The notes below the pieces were generated by a model, which was given only the letters and a program-made list of their open reading frames with translations, did no database searches and was not told the origin of the DNA. The translations under genes were made by a program, and so were the position numbers. DNA of 50,949 bases from Bacillota bacterium. Lineage in GTDB: Bacteria > Bacillota > UBA5301. Positions 1 to 11,949 of the stretch are shown piece after piece (positions within the stretch are counted from its first letter, which is position 1; every line of letters begins with the position of its first letter). The stretch covers positions 1 to 50,949 of the forward strand of contig JAAYHC010000053.1 in assembly GCA_012735535.1 (NCBI GenBank), in the 5' to 3' direction.

Positions 1-124
1 CCTCCTTCGGCTTCCTTCAGACCCCACCGTTACCAGTGACGCCCTTGCCTACGGATTGTCTTCCCGCTAGTTAGGCGACAGGGTTTCTTTCAACCCATCG
101 GCTCAGCAGACATGCTGGGCACAC
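1..124 (-). mobile_element. Group II intron, 5' end only (cut by window edge)
   Basis: Read on the minus strand, the segment starts with GTGTGCCC at position 124. It continues with a GGGTTGAAAG...CCC stem and ends in a CTGAAGGAAGCC block near position 15. I recognise this order as the 5' end and domain I of bacterial group II introns. These are self-splicing ribozymes that normally carry a reverse transcriptase further downstream, which here would lie beyond the left edge. The 5' boundary falls about ten bases after the minus-strand terminator of smpB. Insertion behind terminator hairpins is the habit of class C introns, so class C is an inference from context. The first thought, tmRNA (often next to smpB), does not fit because no tRNA-like acceptor end is visible. 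Confidence 0.8.
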
Positions 125-129
125 CAAGC

Positions 130-160
130 AAAAACCGGGCCACTGCGCCCGGTTTTTTTC
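130..160. terminator. Bidirectional Rho-independent terminator after smpB
   Basis: A perfect ten-base-pair stem (AAAACCGGGC with GCCCGGTTTT, positions 131-140 and 147-156) encloses a six-base loop. A T run follows on the plus strand (153-159), and the A run on the other side gives a T run on the minus strand. It closes the smpB transcript and probably served as the landing site of the intron behind it. Confidence 0.9.
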
Positions 161-169
161 TCTCACTCA

Positions 170-634
170 TTACAACTTAGAACGTTCGCGAAAGGCCCGC
201 TCGATCTCTCGGTTCATCTCGCGCTGTTTGATGTCGTCACGTTTATCATAAAGTTTTTTCCCTTTGGCCAAAGCCAACTCTACCTTGGCATAACCATTGC
301 GGATGTACATGGACAGTGGAATCAGAGTCAACCCTTTTTCCTGAGTTTTGCCGATCAAACGCCTAATCTCATCGCGATGCAACAAAAGCTTGCGCGGTCT
401 GACGGGGTCATGGTTCTCGCGGTTACCGTAATCATAGGGGCTGATATGCAGGTTATACACGATGACCTCGCCATTTTCTACCCTGGCAAAGCTATCCTTG
501 AGGTTAACCCGCCCATTGCGCACCGACTTAATCTCCGTACCCTTGAGCACGATGCCGGCTTCGATCGACTCAAGGATATGATAATCATGGCGAGCCTTAC
601 GGTTGGTAGCGATTGGCTTGACATCATTCGCCAC
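170..634 (-). CDS. smpB: SsrA-binding protein SmpB
   Basis: SmpB is a 154-residue tmRNA partner that brings SsrA to stalled ribosomes for trans-translation and tags the unfinished peptide. The full length matches the family. The N-terminal [10 protein letters not shown] segment and the GTEIKSVR and [15 protein letters not shown] segments of the OB-fold body are all present. The C-terminal basic tail (KRDDIKQRE...) enters the decoding site. Translation probably starts at the GTG at 634, eight bases after an AAAGGGGG ribosome site, and 15 bases after the stop of the HD-domain gene upstream. The usual partner gene rnr (RNase R), often between secG and smpB, is absent here. The tmRNA gene is not visible in the window. 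Confidence 0.97.
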   Translation of the reverse strand: MANDVKPIATNRKARHDYHILESIEAGIVLKGTEIKSVRNGRVNLKDSFARVENGEVIVYNLHISPYDYGNRENHDPVRPRKLLLHRDEIRRLIGKTQEKGLTLIPLSMYIRNGYAKVELALAKGKKLYDKRDDIKQREMNREIERAFRERSKL

Positions 635-648
635 GCAATTGTCCCCCT

Positions 649-1203
649 TTAAAGACCGAGCTCATCACTTATCGCCTGCATACTGGCTAAACCGATCGCG
701 ATGAATTGCTCCAGATCCAAACCCAACTCCGCACATGAACTGATCTGCTCCCGGTTAGCCCCCCGGGCAAAACCTTTCTCGCCAAAACGATTCAAAACAA
801 ATTGCGTATCAATCGAGCTCAGTTTCTTGTCCGGATGAATCAAGGCGGCCGCTACTATCAGTCCGCTCAATGGATCGGCAGCGTACAAAGCCTTATCGAT
901 CTTGCGGTTACGCGGCAAGCCGTGCACCGGGTTATGACTTTTGACCGCATAGATAATATCACGGTCCACACCCATCGCTTCAAGTATTTCGGCGGCGACC
1001 ATACTATGCGCCTGGGGATCGTTGGCGGTAAAATCATAATCGATATCATGCACCAGACCGGCCAAACCCCACCGATCCGGGTTTTCATCAAAATGAGCTG
1101 CTAAACCCCGCATGATTGCTTCTACAGCATACATGTGCTTTAACAGATTCGGATTCTTGACATTGCGTTGGACCGCAGCTAAAGCTTCTTCCCTGGCAAT
1201 CAC
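649..1203 (-). CDS. HD-domain phosphohydrolase family protein
   Basis: This 184-residue protein has a single HD domain. Likely metal ligands are H23, the H52-D53 pair in LVHDIDYD, H66 and D110 in YAADPLSGL. Proteins of this type are annotated as HDIG hydrolases; the substrate is unknown and could be a nucleotide or another phosphoester. No DNA-binding, GYP or RelA features are seen. The start is a GTG preceded by GGGGGAG. It lies between secG and smpB, where many Firmicutes carry RNase R instead. A strong terminator and a 12-base tandem repeat separate it from secG, so it may depend on readthrough or on a promoter I cannot see. Confidence 0.85.
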   Translation of the reverse strand: MIAREEALAAVQRNVKNPNLLKHMYAVEAIMRGLAAHFDENPDRWGLAGLVHDIDYDFTANDPQAHSMVAAEILEAMGVDRDIIYAVKSHNPVHGLPRNRKIDKALYAADPLSGLIVAAALIHPDKKLSSIDTQFVLNRFGEKGFARGANREQISSCAELGLDLEQFIAIGLASMQAISDELGL

Positions 1204-1232
1204 TGCAACTCCCCCACTAACATAATATCCTT
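1200..1232 (-). CDS. Possible 10-codon leader peptide before the HD-domain gene
   Basis: On the minus strand, an ATG at the end of the first AAGGATATTATG repeat unit opens a short frame, [11 protein letters not shown]-like. It ends at a TGA that overlaps the GTG start of the HD-domain gene (GTGA). The repeat supplies an AAGGA ribosome site in front of it. This could be a translational coupler or a chance frame. The evidence is only the layout. Confidence 0.25.
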   Translation of the reverse strand, partial: KDIMLVGELQ

Positions 1233-1244
1233 CATAATATCCTT
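1221..1244. repeat. Perfect tandem duplication of a 12-base unit
   Basis: CATAATATCCTT occurs twice head to tail. On the minus strand each unit reads AAGGATATTATG, that is, a ribosome-site core plus a start codon, placed between the secG terminator and the HD-domain gene. Confidence 0.9.
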
Positions 1245-1248
1245 AGAG

Positions 1249-1274
1249 AAAAAATGCGCCTATTGGCGCATTAA
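1249..1274 (-). terminator. Rho-independent terminator after secG
   Basis: On the minus strand, TGCGCC-AATA-GGCGCA forms a tight hairpin followed at once by six T residues. It lies 23 bases past the secG stop and should end or attenuate the transcript before the HD-domain gene and smpB. Confidence 0.9.
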
Positions 1275-1296
1275 TCCTGCCAGCAGAACCGAAAAA

Positions 1297-1518
1297 CTAG
1301 CTAATGAAAGCTATTAACAGCGACGAAAGCATGAAAATGACGGCTAAAATCGTAGTAGCTTTGGTTAAAACCGCATCAAGTCCTTTTTCTTTGTTGAAGA
1401 ACAATTGGGCCCCACCGCCGATCGACCCCAAACCTTCACCCTTACTCGACTGCACGGTTACAACCACGATTAAACCGAGCGAAACTAGTACTTGGAAAAC
1501 GTACAGGAAAGTTTCCAT
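1297..1518 (-). CDS. secG: Preprotein translocase subunit SecG
   Basis: SecG is a 73-residue membrane protein of the SecYEG channel that aids SecA-driven export. The two transmembrane helices are visible (about residues 4-22 and 52-70). They are joined by the family loop with QSSKGEGLGS and GGGAQLFF. The ATG follows a GGAGGAC ribosome site. Its own promoter lies just upstream and a terminator just downstream, so it can be made as a separate short transcript between the glycolysis run and smpB. Confidence 0.95.
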   Translation of the reverse strand: METFLYVFQVLVSLGLIVVVTVQSSKGEGLGSIGGGAQLFFNKEKGLDAVLTKATTILAVIFMLSSLLIAFIS

Positions 1519-1554
1519 GACGCGGTGTCCTCCTCAATAAGCATTTCTCTGGTT

Positions 1555-1583
1555 AGTATAACACACTTGGCCGCAACTGCCAA
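1555..1583 (-). promoter_or_regulatory. Housekeeping (sigma-A type) promoter for secG
   Basis: On the minus strand, TTGGCA (1583-1578) and TATACT (1560-1555) are separated by exactly 17 bases. Each box differs from consensus at one position. It lies about 40 bases upstream of the secG start, in the gap after eno. A small CTTGGC...GCCAAG inverted repeat covers the -35 box and spacer and could be an operator. Confidence 0.8.
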
Positions 1584-1601
1584 GAAAACCGGCTTGGCTC
1601 G

Positions 1602-4440
<2,839 letters not shown>

Positions 4441-4444
<4 letters not shown>

Positions 4445-5208
4445 ACTACGGCCACCCTTACTATTGCGGCAAACTGATCGGCCTTGAGGCTGGCCCCACC
4501 GACCAACGCACCATCAATATCCGATTGAGCGGCAAATTCCGCAAAATTCTCCGGTTTGACGCTCCCGCCGTACAAGATCCGCACTACCTCACCGGCAGCT
4601 CGATCAACAGCAGCAATCGTCTCCCGAATTAGCCGGCCGATGCGGTTAGCCTCCGGACCATCGGCGGTCTTGCCGGTGCCGATAGCCCAGATTGGCTCAT
4701 AAGCGATCACGATCGAAGCGAGTTCAGCAGCGGATAGCCCTGCTATGGCCGCCCTGACCTGTCTTTGGATCAATTCCTCGGTTACACCGGCCTCGCGCTC
4801 GGCCAGGCTTTCACCAACGCAGATGATTGGCTTGATCCCATGCTCCAGCGCCGCTTTGACTTTGCGGTTTACCGCTTCATCTGTTTCGCCAAAATATTGG
4901 CGCCGCTCGGAATGGCCGATGATGACATACTCGCAACCAAGCTCGGCCAGCATGACCGGGGAGACCTCCCCGGTATAGGCACCTTGCTTTTCCCAATGCA
5001 GGTTCTGAGCTCCGAGTTTGATCTTGGTCCCGGCCACAATCTTCGCCACCTCAGACAGCGCGGTAAACGGCGGACAAACCAGGACCTCCACCGGTGCAGG
5101 CAAATCGGCCTTTAACAGACCTTCCACCAGTTCAACCGCTTCAGCGACAGTCTTGTGCATTTTCCAGTTACCTGCAATCAGCGGTGTTCTCGCTTGCTTA
5201 CCCTCCAT
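4441..5208 (-). CDS. tpiA: Triose-phosphate isomerase
   Basis: Triose-phosphate isomerase (255 residues, a TIM barrel) interconverts dihydroxyacetone phosphate and glyceraldehyde 3-phosphate. The catalytic set is intact: the GNWKMHKT asparagine and lysine, histidine in IIGHSERRQYFGE, and glutamate in AYEPIWAIGTGKTA, with the phosphate-binding GGSV and GALVGGASL loops near the end. It lies 19 bases after pgk and overlaps gpmI by four bases. Confidence 0.98.
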
Positions 5209-5227
5209 GGCTACACTCCTTTAACAA

Positions 5228-6409
5228 TCAGCGTTCGTGCAAGACGGCAATCCCAGGTAGGACTTTGCCTTCCAAATATTCAAGTGAGGCTCCGCCGCCG
5301 GTGGAAACGTGAGTCATCGCATCGGCAAAACCCATTTGCGTTACCGCGGCGGCCGAGTCACCCCCGCCGATAATCGACTCCGCACTCGACTTGGCCAACG
5401 CCTCCGCCACGGTACGGGTCCCCGCGGCAAAGGGTTCGACCTCGAAGACGCCCATGGGTCCGTTCCAAATGACCAGCCCGGCCCGGCTGACCTCAGCGGC
5501 GAAAAGTTGAGCGGTCTTGGGACCAATGTCCAAGCCTTGCCAGCCCTCCGGAATCGCGGAGCTGTCCACAATACGAGTCTCGGTATCGGCGGAGATTTCC
5601 CGGGCAATGACGACATCGACCGGCAAAATCAGGCGTATACCACGACGCTCCGCTTCGGCGAGCATCTCTCGGGCAAACTCGAGGTTTTGCTCATCAACGA
5701 TCGAATTGCCCACCTCATAGCCCTTGGCTTTGAGGAAGGTATAAGCCATTCCACCGCCGATAAGCAGTGTATCGACCTTGGTCAACATATTCCGAATGAC
5801 CCCGATTTTATCGGAGACCTTTTTTCCACCGAGAATGACGACAAAAGGACGTTTGGGATTTTCTAAAGCTTTGCCCAGGATGTTTAGCTCTTTTTCCATC
5901 AAGAAGCCGGCCACCGCCGGCAGTAGACTCGCCACACCGACCACGGAGGCATGGGCCCGGTGAGCCGAACCAAAAGCGTCATTGACATAATAATCGGCTA
6001 GACTCGCCAGCTCTTGGGCGAACTCCGGATCATTCTTTTTCTCCTCCGGGTGGAAGCGCACGTTCTCCAAGAGCACCACATCACCCGGTTTCATCTGCCG
6101 AACGGCCTCACTGACCTCAGCGCCTATACAGTCATCAAGTTTGCGGACCGGAACACCCAGCAACTCAGATAGGCGTTTAGCCACCGGATCCATGCGAAGC
6201 TCCGGAACTACTTTACCATCCGGTCGGCCCATGTGGGAGGCCAAAATGATCATGCCGCCCTGAGCGCGGAGATATTCGAGTGTCGGCAAAACAGCTTTGA
6301 TTCGCGTATCATCGGCAACATTTCCTGCCTCATCCAGCGGAACATTGAAATCCACCCGGACAAACACTCTTTTACCAGAGACGTCCAGATCCCGAATGGT
6401 TTTTTTCAT
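5228..6409 (-). CDS. pgk: Phosphoglycerate kinase
   Basis: Phosphoglycerate kinase (393 residues) transfers phosphate from 1,3-bisphosphoglycerate to ADP. The N-terminal [10 protein letters not shown] segment, the SHMGRPDG loop, the hinge around [11 protein letters not shown] and the ATP-site GGGDSAAAV loop are all present. The length is normal for the single-domain-pair form; there is no fused tpiA, unlike in Thermotogales. It starts two bases after the gap stop, so translation of the two is tightly coupled. Confidence 0.98.
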   Translation of the reverse strand: MKKTIRDLDVSGKRVFVRVDFNVPLDEAGNVADDTRIKAVLPTLEYLRAQGGMIILASHMGRPDGKVVPELRMDPVAKRLSELLGVPVRKLDDCIGAEVSEAVRQMKPGDVVLLENVRFHPEEKKNDPEFAQELASLADYYVNDAFGSAHRAHASVVGVASLLPAVAGFLMEKELNILGKALENPKRPFVVILGGKKVSDKIGVIRNMLTKVDTLLIGGGMAYTFLKAKGYEVGNSIVDEQNLEFAREMLAEAERRGIRLILPVDVVIAREISADTETRIVDSSAIPEGWQGLDIGPKTAQLFAAEVSRAGLVIWNGPMGVFEVEPFAAGTRTVAEALAKSSAESIIGGGDSAAAVTQMGFADAMTHVSTGGGASLEYLEGKVLPGIAVLHER

Positions 6410-6411
6410 CT

Positions 6412-7437
<1,026 letters not shown>

Positions 7438-7477
7438 CTAAGAATTTCCTTTTTAGGCTTGACGTTCGCAATAGTAT

Positions 7478-7506
7478 GTATTAGTAAGGGTGTAGGAAAA
7501 TCCTGC
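7478..7506 (-). promoter_or_regulatory. GCAGG-spacer-AATAC motif upstream of gap
   Basis: On the minus strand, GCAGG is followed 19 bases later by AATAC, in the whiA-gap gap. A five-base inverted repeat (GTAGG...CCTAC) overlaps it. The arrangement resembles two better matched copies near 13986 and 42745 but is off by one base. I do not know its function. Confidence 0.3.
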
Positions 7507-8442
7507 CTACGCCCGAACTTCCTTGGCGAGTTGTTCTATTCGGCGCAGTCTGCTGGCCACGGTCGATTTATCCACCGGCGGATCCAACAATTCACCGAGC
7601 TCCTTGAGGCTGGCGGTCGGGTTTTCCAGACGAGCCTCCGCTACCTGGCGCAGCTTAGGGGAGAGGCGCTTGAACCCACCGGTTGATTCCAAACGGCGGA
7701 TAGCCGCAATCTGCCGCATGGCCGCTTCGACCGTCTTGTCCAAGTTGGCGGTTTCGCAGTTCACTTGCCGATTGACGGTGTTGCGCATCTCCTTCAGCAC
7801 CCTGATATTCTCCAGAGCGAGCATCGCATTATAGGCGCCCATTCCCGCCAGTAAATTCGCAATCTCATCAGCATTCTTCGAATACAGGAGATACCCTTTT
7901 TTTCGATCGGTCAATCCGAGGTTCACCCCGAGGGTCCTGACCAGCTTGATCATTTCTTCGCCAAGGTACTTTTCCTCGAGGCTGATCTCCCAGTGATAGG
8001 TCTTTTCCGGGTTGGTAACCGAGCCCTTGGCCAAAAATGCCCCCCGCAAAAAAGCCCATTGGCAATGATCGGCTTGCAATAGCGGCCAGGGAATCCCCCA
8101 GACCGGCCGGTGAAAACTATCCACCAGCGCCAATTCTTGTAGGACCTCGCCCACCGGAGCAGCCGGAATAATTCGTACCTGATAGCTCAAATTTTTCTGC
8201 AGTCGTTCCCGGCGACGGACCCGGATCTCGGTCTGTGCCTCCAGACAGTTACGGGTGAGCTTAACAACCTTTCTGGCCACAGCAGCCGACTCCGTTACGA
8301 TTACCAAGCTCGGTCGGTGACCGGCCCGCATCTCCAGCGAACCGCTAAAGACCAAGAGAGCACTCAACTCGCTCCGCTGGCAGCAGTTGGTATCGGTAAG
8401 AAACCGTGCCAATTCATTTTTCGTGCTTTGGGAAAAACTCAT
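7507..8442 (-). CDS. whiA: DNA-binding protein WhiA
   Basis: WhiA (311 residues) is a conserved Gram-positive DNA-binding protein. In Streptomyces it controls sporulation septation; in Bacillus it affects division. The first two thirds form the degenerate LAGLIDADG homing-endonuclease-like fold (around WAFLRGAFLAKGSVTNPEKTYH), and the end is the helix-turn-helix domain (ASLKELGELLDPPVDKSTVASRLRRI). The length matches the family. It follows the lipoprotein gene by 16 bases, starts behind AGGGAGGGATGAGCG, and precedes gap by 90 bases. In many clostridia it sits in the same rapZ-yvcK-whiA block as here. Confidence 0.96.
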   Translation of the reverse strand: MSFSQSTKNELARFLTDTNCCQRSELSALLVFSGSLEMRAGHRPSLVIVTESAAVARKVVKLTRNCLEAQTEIRVRRRERLQKNLSYQVRIIPAAPVGEVLQELALVDSFHRPVWGIPWPLLQADHCQWAFLRGAFLAKGSVTNPEKTYHWEISLEEKYLGEEMIKLVRTLGVNLGLTDRKKGYLLYSKNADEIANLLAGMGAYNAMLALENIRVLKEMRNTVNRQVNCETANLDKTVEAAMRQIAAIRRLESTGGFKRLSPKLRQVAEARLENPTASLKELGELLDPPVDKSTVASRLRRIEQLAKEVRA

Positions 8443-8458
8443 CGCTCATCCCTCCCTG

Positions 8459-9259
8459 CTAACGTGGGAAGAGGGAGATATTGCCGCTTGTCACCCGCAG
8501 TTCCAGTTCGCTTCCCCCTGCATTCAACCATCCGGTGAGTCGGGCCCCAACCCCCGTATCATCAAAGAGTTCTAAATAACCGAAGTCGAGATGGGACAAG
8601 ATCTCCCCGAAGTCAGCCCGGGCGACAACCCGGACCCCGGCATCCGCCGGCAAGCTGACTTCGAGCAAACCAAAGCCTGCCTCCAACCGGTGCAACCCCG
8701 GTCGCAAATCTGCCAGATCGGCAAGCACGCCGCCACCGGCAACAACACGTGAATTGCCTTGCAAAATCGCCTGCTCCAGCCGGCAGGAGCCATGTTCGAC
8801 CGCAATATCAAGTTCGCCGCGCACCCCCGTCAGCACAACATCACCCGTCCCGACCGCAACCATGATGCGCGCCGGTAGTTGCTCGGCCGGATACTTGATC
8901 GCGATCTCCAAATCCACTAATTGCCGGTCAAAACCCTCCGGCAGTTGCAAACGCGGTTGGAGCACGCCGTCAGCGGTCTCCCAGGTCAGCGTGGCTTCTT
9001 CCAATACGCCGGCATATTCAGCCGGTACCCGCAAATTCACCACCGTGACCCGGTGCGCCGAGTTGACATACGTAACCTGACCCCGGGCAATCTCGACCAT
9101 AACCTGGTCAGCTACTGCGCCGAGATCAGCAGGGAGGTTATACATAAGCGTCTTGGTGACGGTCTCGCCGGTTTGGGTGTTGAGCACAGGTTCAGAACAG
9201 CCCGCCAAGAAAAAGAAGGCTACCACAATCGGCAGCAAAGCGCTCCCCCACGCCCTCAT
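8459..9259 (-). CDS. Putative lipoprotein with DUF4097-like repeat fold
   Basis: This 266-residue protein opens with a short hydrophobic signal and the lipobox LAGC (cysteine at about residue 21), so it should be lipid-anchored outside the membrane. The rest is rich in short beta strands with repeated VxVxxGxG-type turns (VAVGTGDVVLTGV, VEHGSCRLE, VVAGGGVL) and ends VTSGNISLFPR. This resembles putative adhesin (DUF4097) proteins. No catalytic residues are seen and no function can be given. The gene starts four bases after the BON gene behind AAAGGATTG and is inserted, with that gene, between yvcK and whiA. Confidence 0.7.
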   Translation of the reverse strand: MRAWGSALLPIVVAFFFLAGCSEPVLNTQTGETVTKTLMYNLPADLGAVADQVMVEIARGQVTYVNSAHRVTVVNLRVPAEYAGVLEEATLTWETADGVLQPRLQLPEGFDRQLVDLEIAIKYPAEQLPARIMVAVGTGDVVLTGVRGELDIAVEHGSCRLEQAILQGNSRVVAGGGVLADLADLRPGLHRLEAGFGLLEVSLPADAGVRVVARADFGEILSHLDFGYLELFDDTGVGARLTGWLNAGGSELELRVTSGNISLFPR

Positions 9260-9263
9260 TCTA

Positions 9264-9695
9264 TCAATCCTTTACCTCGATTTTACTAATCACATCTACG
9301 ACACCACGCGCCTTGGCGGCAGCTCGCACCGCATCCTCAGCCAACTCCGGCTTGGTGACGGTTCCGCGCAAAGTCACCACTCCCTTGTCGGCCTGAATGC
9401 TCAACTGCCGCACCTCATCCTCCGGAAGCAAACCTAGCTCTTCGCCGACTTCGAAACGCACATCTCCGTCGTCTAACTGTCCGTCGGTGCTCACAGTGAT
9501 CGCAGCCTCAACCTCTTTCACCCCGGCGACTTGCTCAGCAACCCGCTTGGCGTGCCATTTTTCCGCCAAAACATCAACTACACCGGTGATGGTAACCTTG
9601 TCACCGTTAGCCCGAACCGCCAAATCGTAACCCTGCAAGTCTTTCTCTGCGTCCAAGGCCTGCTTAACCGCTTGAGCCAAATCCTCATTAGCCAT
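9264..9695 (-). CDS. Double BON-domain protein
   Basis: This 143-residue protein has no signal peptide and consists of two BON domains (about residues 5-70 and 75-142). Each carries the G-V-T-L-x-G core strand, seen as KVTITGVVDV and GVVTLRGTV. BON domains bind lipids or ligands and occur in OsmY-like proteins. Without a signal peptide it should be cytoplasmic or membrane-peripheral, which is unusual for the family. It is probably cotranscribed with the lipoprotein gene that follows four bases later. A small CTCAC/GTGAG hairpin precedes its GGAGGG ribosome site. Confidence 0.8.
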   Translation of the reverse strand: MANEDLAQAVKQALDAEKDLQGYDLAVRANGDKVTITGVVDVLAEKWHAKRVAEQVAGVKEVEAAITVSTDGQLDDGDVRFEVGEELGLLPEDEVRQLSIQADKGVVTLRGTVTKPELAEDAVRAAAKARGVVDVISKIEVKD

Positions 9696-9744
9696 GGGAA
9701 ACCCTCCTCACACCTATTGTGAGTAGTATTTCCCAGCAGGCGGT

Positions 9745-11064
9745 CTATTGAATCAGATTCAGCAAAAACCCGGCCAACTCCAGCGGAGAATGGCGGACGT
9801 GTTCGGCGATGGTCGCAAAGTGTCCGGTCAAAACTTTCACACCCATTGCTTCCACGGCCTCCTGATCCAGGACAACCGGCTTCGCATTCTCACCTTCATA
9901 CTTGGCCAACACCTCGGATGGAAGCTCGGATACGTTGGCGACAACATAATCCACGACCCCTTTGCCAAGATGGTCGGCCAGGGCCTTGAGATGGTCGCTC
10001 ACCGTATAGCCATCGGTCTCCCCCGGTTGGGTCATGATATTGCAGACATAAACGACCGGACATTTGGCCAGCATCACCGCTCTTCTGATCTCGGCAACCA
10101 GAATATTGGGGATCACGCTTGTATAGAGGCTACCTGGACCCAAGACAATCAAGTCTGCCTCTTGCAGAGCGCGGATTGCTTCTTCTGGGGGCCTGACATT
10201 GCCGGGGCGCAACTCAACACGGCTAATCCGCTTGCCGACCTTGGGAATCTGGGCCTCCCCTTCGACAGTACTGCCGTCGGTGAAGTGACCGACGAGGGTA
10301 ACGTCTTCCAAAGTTGAAGGCAACACCCTACCCCGCACCGCCAGAACCTTACTCGACTCCCGAACCGCCGTTTCGAAATCCCCGGTGATCTCGGACATGG
10401 TCGCAATAAAGATGTTGCCGAACGAATGGCCTTCCAAACCGGAAAACTCTGGACCGTAACGATGCTGAAACAGCTTCTTCATCAACGGCTCGGCATCGGC
10501 GAGGGCAACGATACAAGAGCGGATATCTCCGGGAGGCAAAGTCCCCAACTCCTCCCGCAACCGCCCGGAGCTGCCCCCGTTATCCGCAACCGTGACAATC
10601 GCGGTGATATTGCTGGTGTATTCTTTGAGGCCGCGCAAGAGAGTCGATAGCCCGGTCCCACCGCCGATGGCCACGACTTTCGGCCCGCGCCGCAAGCGCA
10701 TTTGAGTGAGATAATAATCAAAAAACTCCGAGTCATTGCCTTTAAACAGGACCTCGGCAACCGAACGCAAGAGTTGGCGGATAGCGTAAGCGACGGTGGC
10801 TAACCCGAGGAGGATCATCAGAAAACCTGAGCTGCGGGATACAGTGCTGGAGGCCATATCCAGCCAGACCGCAATCTGTGCCCATACCCGAGATGCCTGC
10901 ACCCAGAGCGGAGTAATAAAGACCGGACCAATTGCTACTTCCAGGCCGGTCACCCCCAGCCAGGTGCCCAAAACAATGAGGATGATCCACCGTTTAAAAC
11001 GCATCCCCGGCCGCAGCCAGCGCAGATCATGCCAGTTGAACCAGTGTTTTTTCTTGGTATACAC
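9745..11064 (-). CDS. yvcK: Gluconeogenesis factor YvcK (CofD-like), membrane-anchored form
   Basis: YvcK (439 residues) is a UDP-GlcNAc-binding regulator. In Bacillus it is needed for growth on gluconeogenic carbon sources and for cell shape. The CofD-like fold starts near residue 130 with VVAIGGGTGLSTLLRGLK and TVADNGGSSGRLR, followed by PPGDIRSCI and LGPGSLYTSVIPNI. The first 120 residues add two transmembrane segments (about 28-48 and 82-102), an extension known in clostridia but absent from the Bacillus protein. The start is a GTG behind AGGGTGAT, 12 bases after rapZ. Confidence 0.95.
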   Translation of the reverse strand: MYTKKKHWFNWHDLRWLRPGMRFKRWIILIVLGTWLGVTGLEVAIGPVFITPLWVQASRVWAQIAVWLDMASSTVSRSSGFLMILLGLATVAYAIRQLLRSVAEVLFKGNDSEFFDYYLTQMRLRRGPKVVAIGGGTGLSTLLRGLKEYTSNITAIVTVADNGGSSGRLREELGTLPPGDIRSCIVALADAEPLMKKLFQHRYGPEFSGLEGHSFGNIFIATMSEITGDFETAVRESSKVLAVRGRVLPSTLEDVTLVGHFTDGSTVEGEAQIPKVGKRISRVELRPGNVRPPEEAIRALQEADLIVLGPGSLYTSVIPNILVAEIRRAVMLAKCPVVYVCNIMTQPGETDGYTVSDHLKALADHLGKGVVDYVVANVSELPSEVLAKYEGENAKPVVLDQEAVEAMGVKVLTGHFATIAEHVRHSPLELAGFLLNLIQ

Positions 11065-11076
11065 CGTGGGATCACC

Positions 11077-11931
11077 CTACTTATCGATATCCCTGTGCTC
11101 GACCGTAACCGGGTAACCTCGCTCCCGGATGAAGGAGGCCAGACTCTCGGCGATCGTCACCGAGCGATGTCTCCCACCGGTACAGCCGATCGCAATTGAC
11201 AACTCCGACCGGCCTTCGCTTGCAAAAAGCGGCAGTTGAAAGGAGAGGAAGTTCTCCAGTTGCTTAATGTAATGCTGGGTAACCGGCCAGCGCGTCACAT
11301 ACTCGCTCACCGGCGCATCCAGCCCGGTCTGGGGACGCAAGGTATCAACGTAGTGCGGATTAGGCAAGAAGCGGACGTCAAAACACAGGTCCGCATCGAT
11401 CGGTATCCCGTGTTTGTAGCCAAATGAGGTGATAGTGACGTGCATCTTGCCGTTGAGCGTATTTTCACCATAGAGCGCCTTGATCTTCTCACGTAATTCC
11501 CGCGGTTTCAAGTTGGAGGTGTCGATGATATGTGTCGCTCTGCCCCGCAACTCCTGTAACCGCTCGCGCTCCAAGTTAATCCCATCGAGAATCGTCCCGT
11601 CCGGCGCTAAAGGATGGCGACGGCGTGACTCCTTGAAACGACGGACCAAGACCTCGTCGGAGGCCTCCAGAAACAGAATCGAATAAGCGATCCCCCGTTT
11701 CTCCAGCTCCTTAAGGGCCTCAAAAACGTCATCAAAAAACTTGCCGCCCCGCATATCCATCACGACGGCCACCTGCGAAACGGTGCCCCCGGACTGAGCG
11801 ACAAGTTCGGTGAATTTTGGTACCAGCATCGGCGGCAGGTTATCAATACAGAAGAAACCGCGGTCTTCGAAACTACGTACAGCCTCCGTCTTACCCGCCC
11901 CGGAAAGCCCGGTAATGATGACGAAATCCAA
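11077..11931 (-). CDS. rapZ: RNase adapter / nucleotide-binding protein RapZ
   Basis: RapZ (284 residues) is a P-loop protein. In enterobacteria it directs RNase E to the sRNA GlmZ and so controls glmS; in Firmicutes (YvcJ) it hydrolyses GTP and affects competence. Visible motifs are the Walker A GLSGAGKTEA at the N terminus, the VVMDMRGG segment, and the C-terminal HVTITSFGYKHG and CTGGRHRSV motifs. The start is a TTG at 11931 behind GAGAGGGAT. It lies between the PHP gene and yvcK. Here glmS has its own ribozyme, so a GlmZ-type role is unlikely. Confidence 0.96.
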   Translation of the reverse strand: MDFVIITGLSGAGKTEAVRSFEDRGFFCIDNLPPMLVPKFTELVAQSGGTVSQVAVVMDMRGGKFFDDVFEALKELEKRGIAYSILFLEASDEVLVRRFKESRRRHPLAPDGTILDGINLERERLQELRGRATHIIDTSNLKPRELREKIKALYGENTLNGKMHVTITSFGYKHGIPIDADLCFDVRFLPNPHYVDTLRPQTGLDAPVSEYVTRWPVTQHYIKQLENFLSFQLPLFASEGRSELSIAIGCTGGRHRSVTIAESLASFIRERGYPVTVEHRDIDK

Positions 11932-11949
11932 CGCTCTATCCCTCTCAAT

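Noticed and set aside
1-124. Possible tmRNA (ssrA) gene next to smpB
   Set aside because: No alanine-tRNA-like acceptor end or tag-peptide frame is seen; the sequence order matches a group II intron 5' end.
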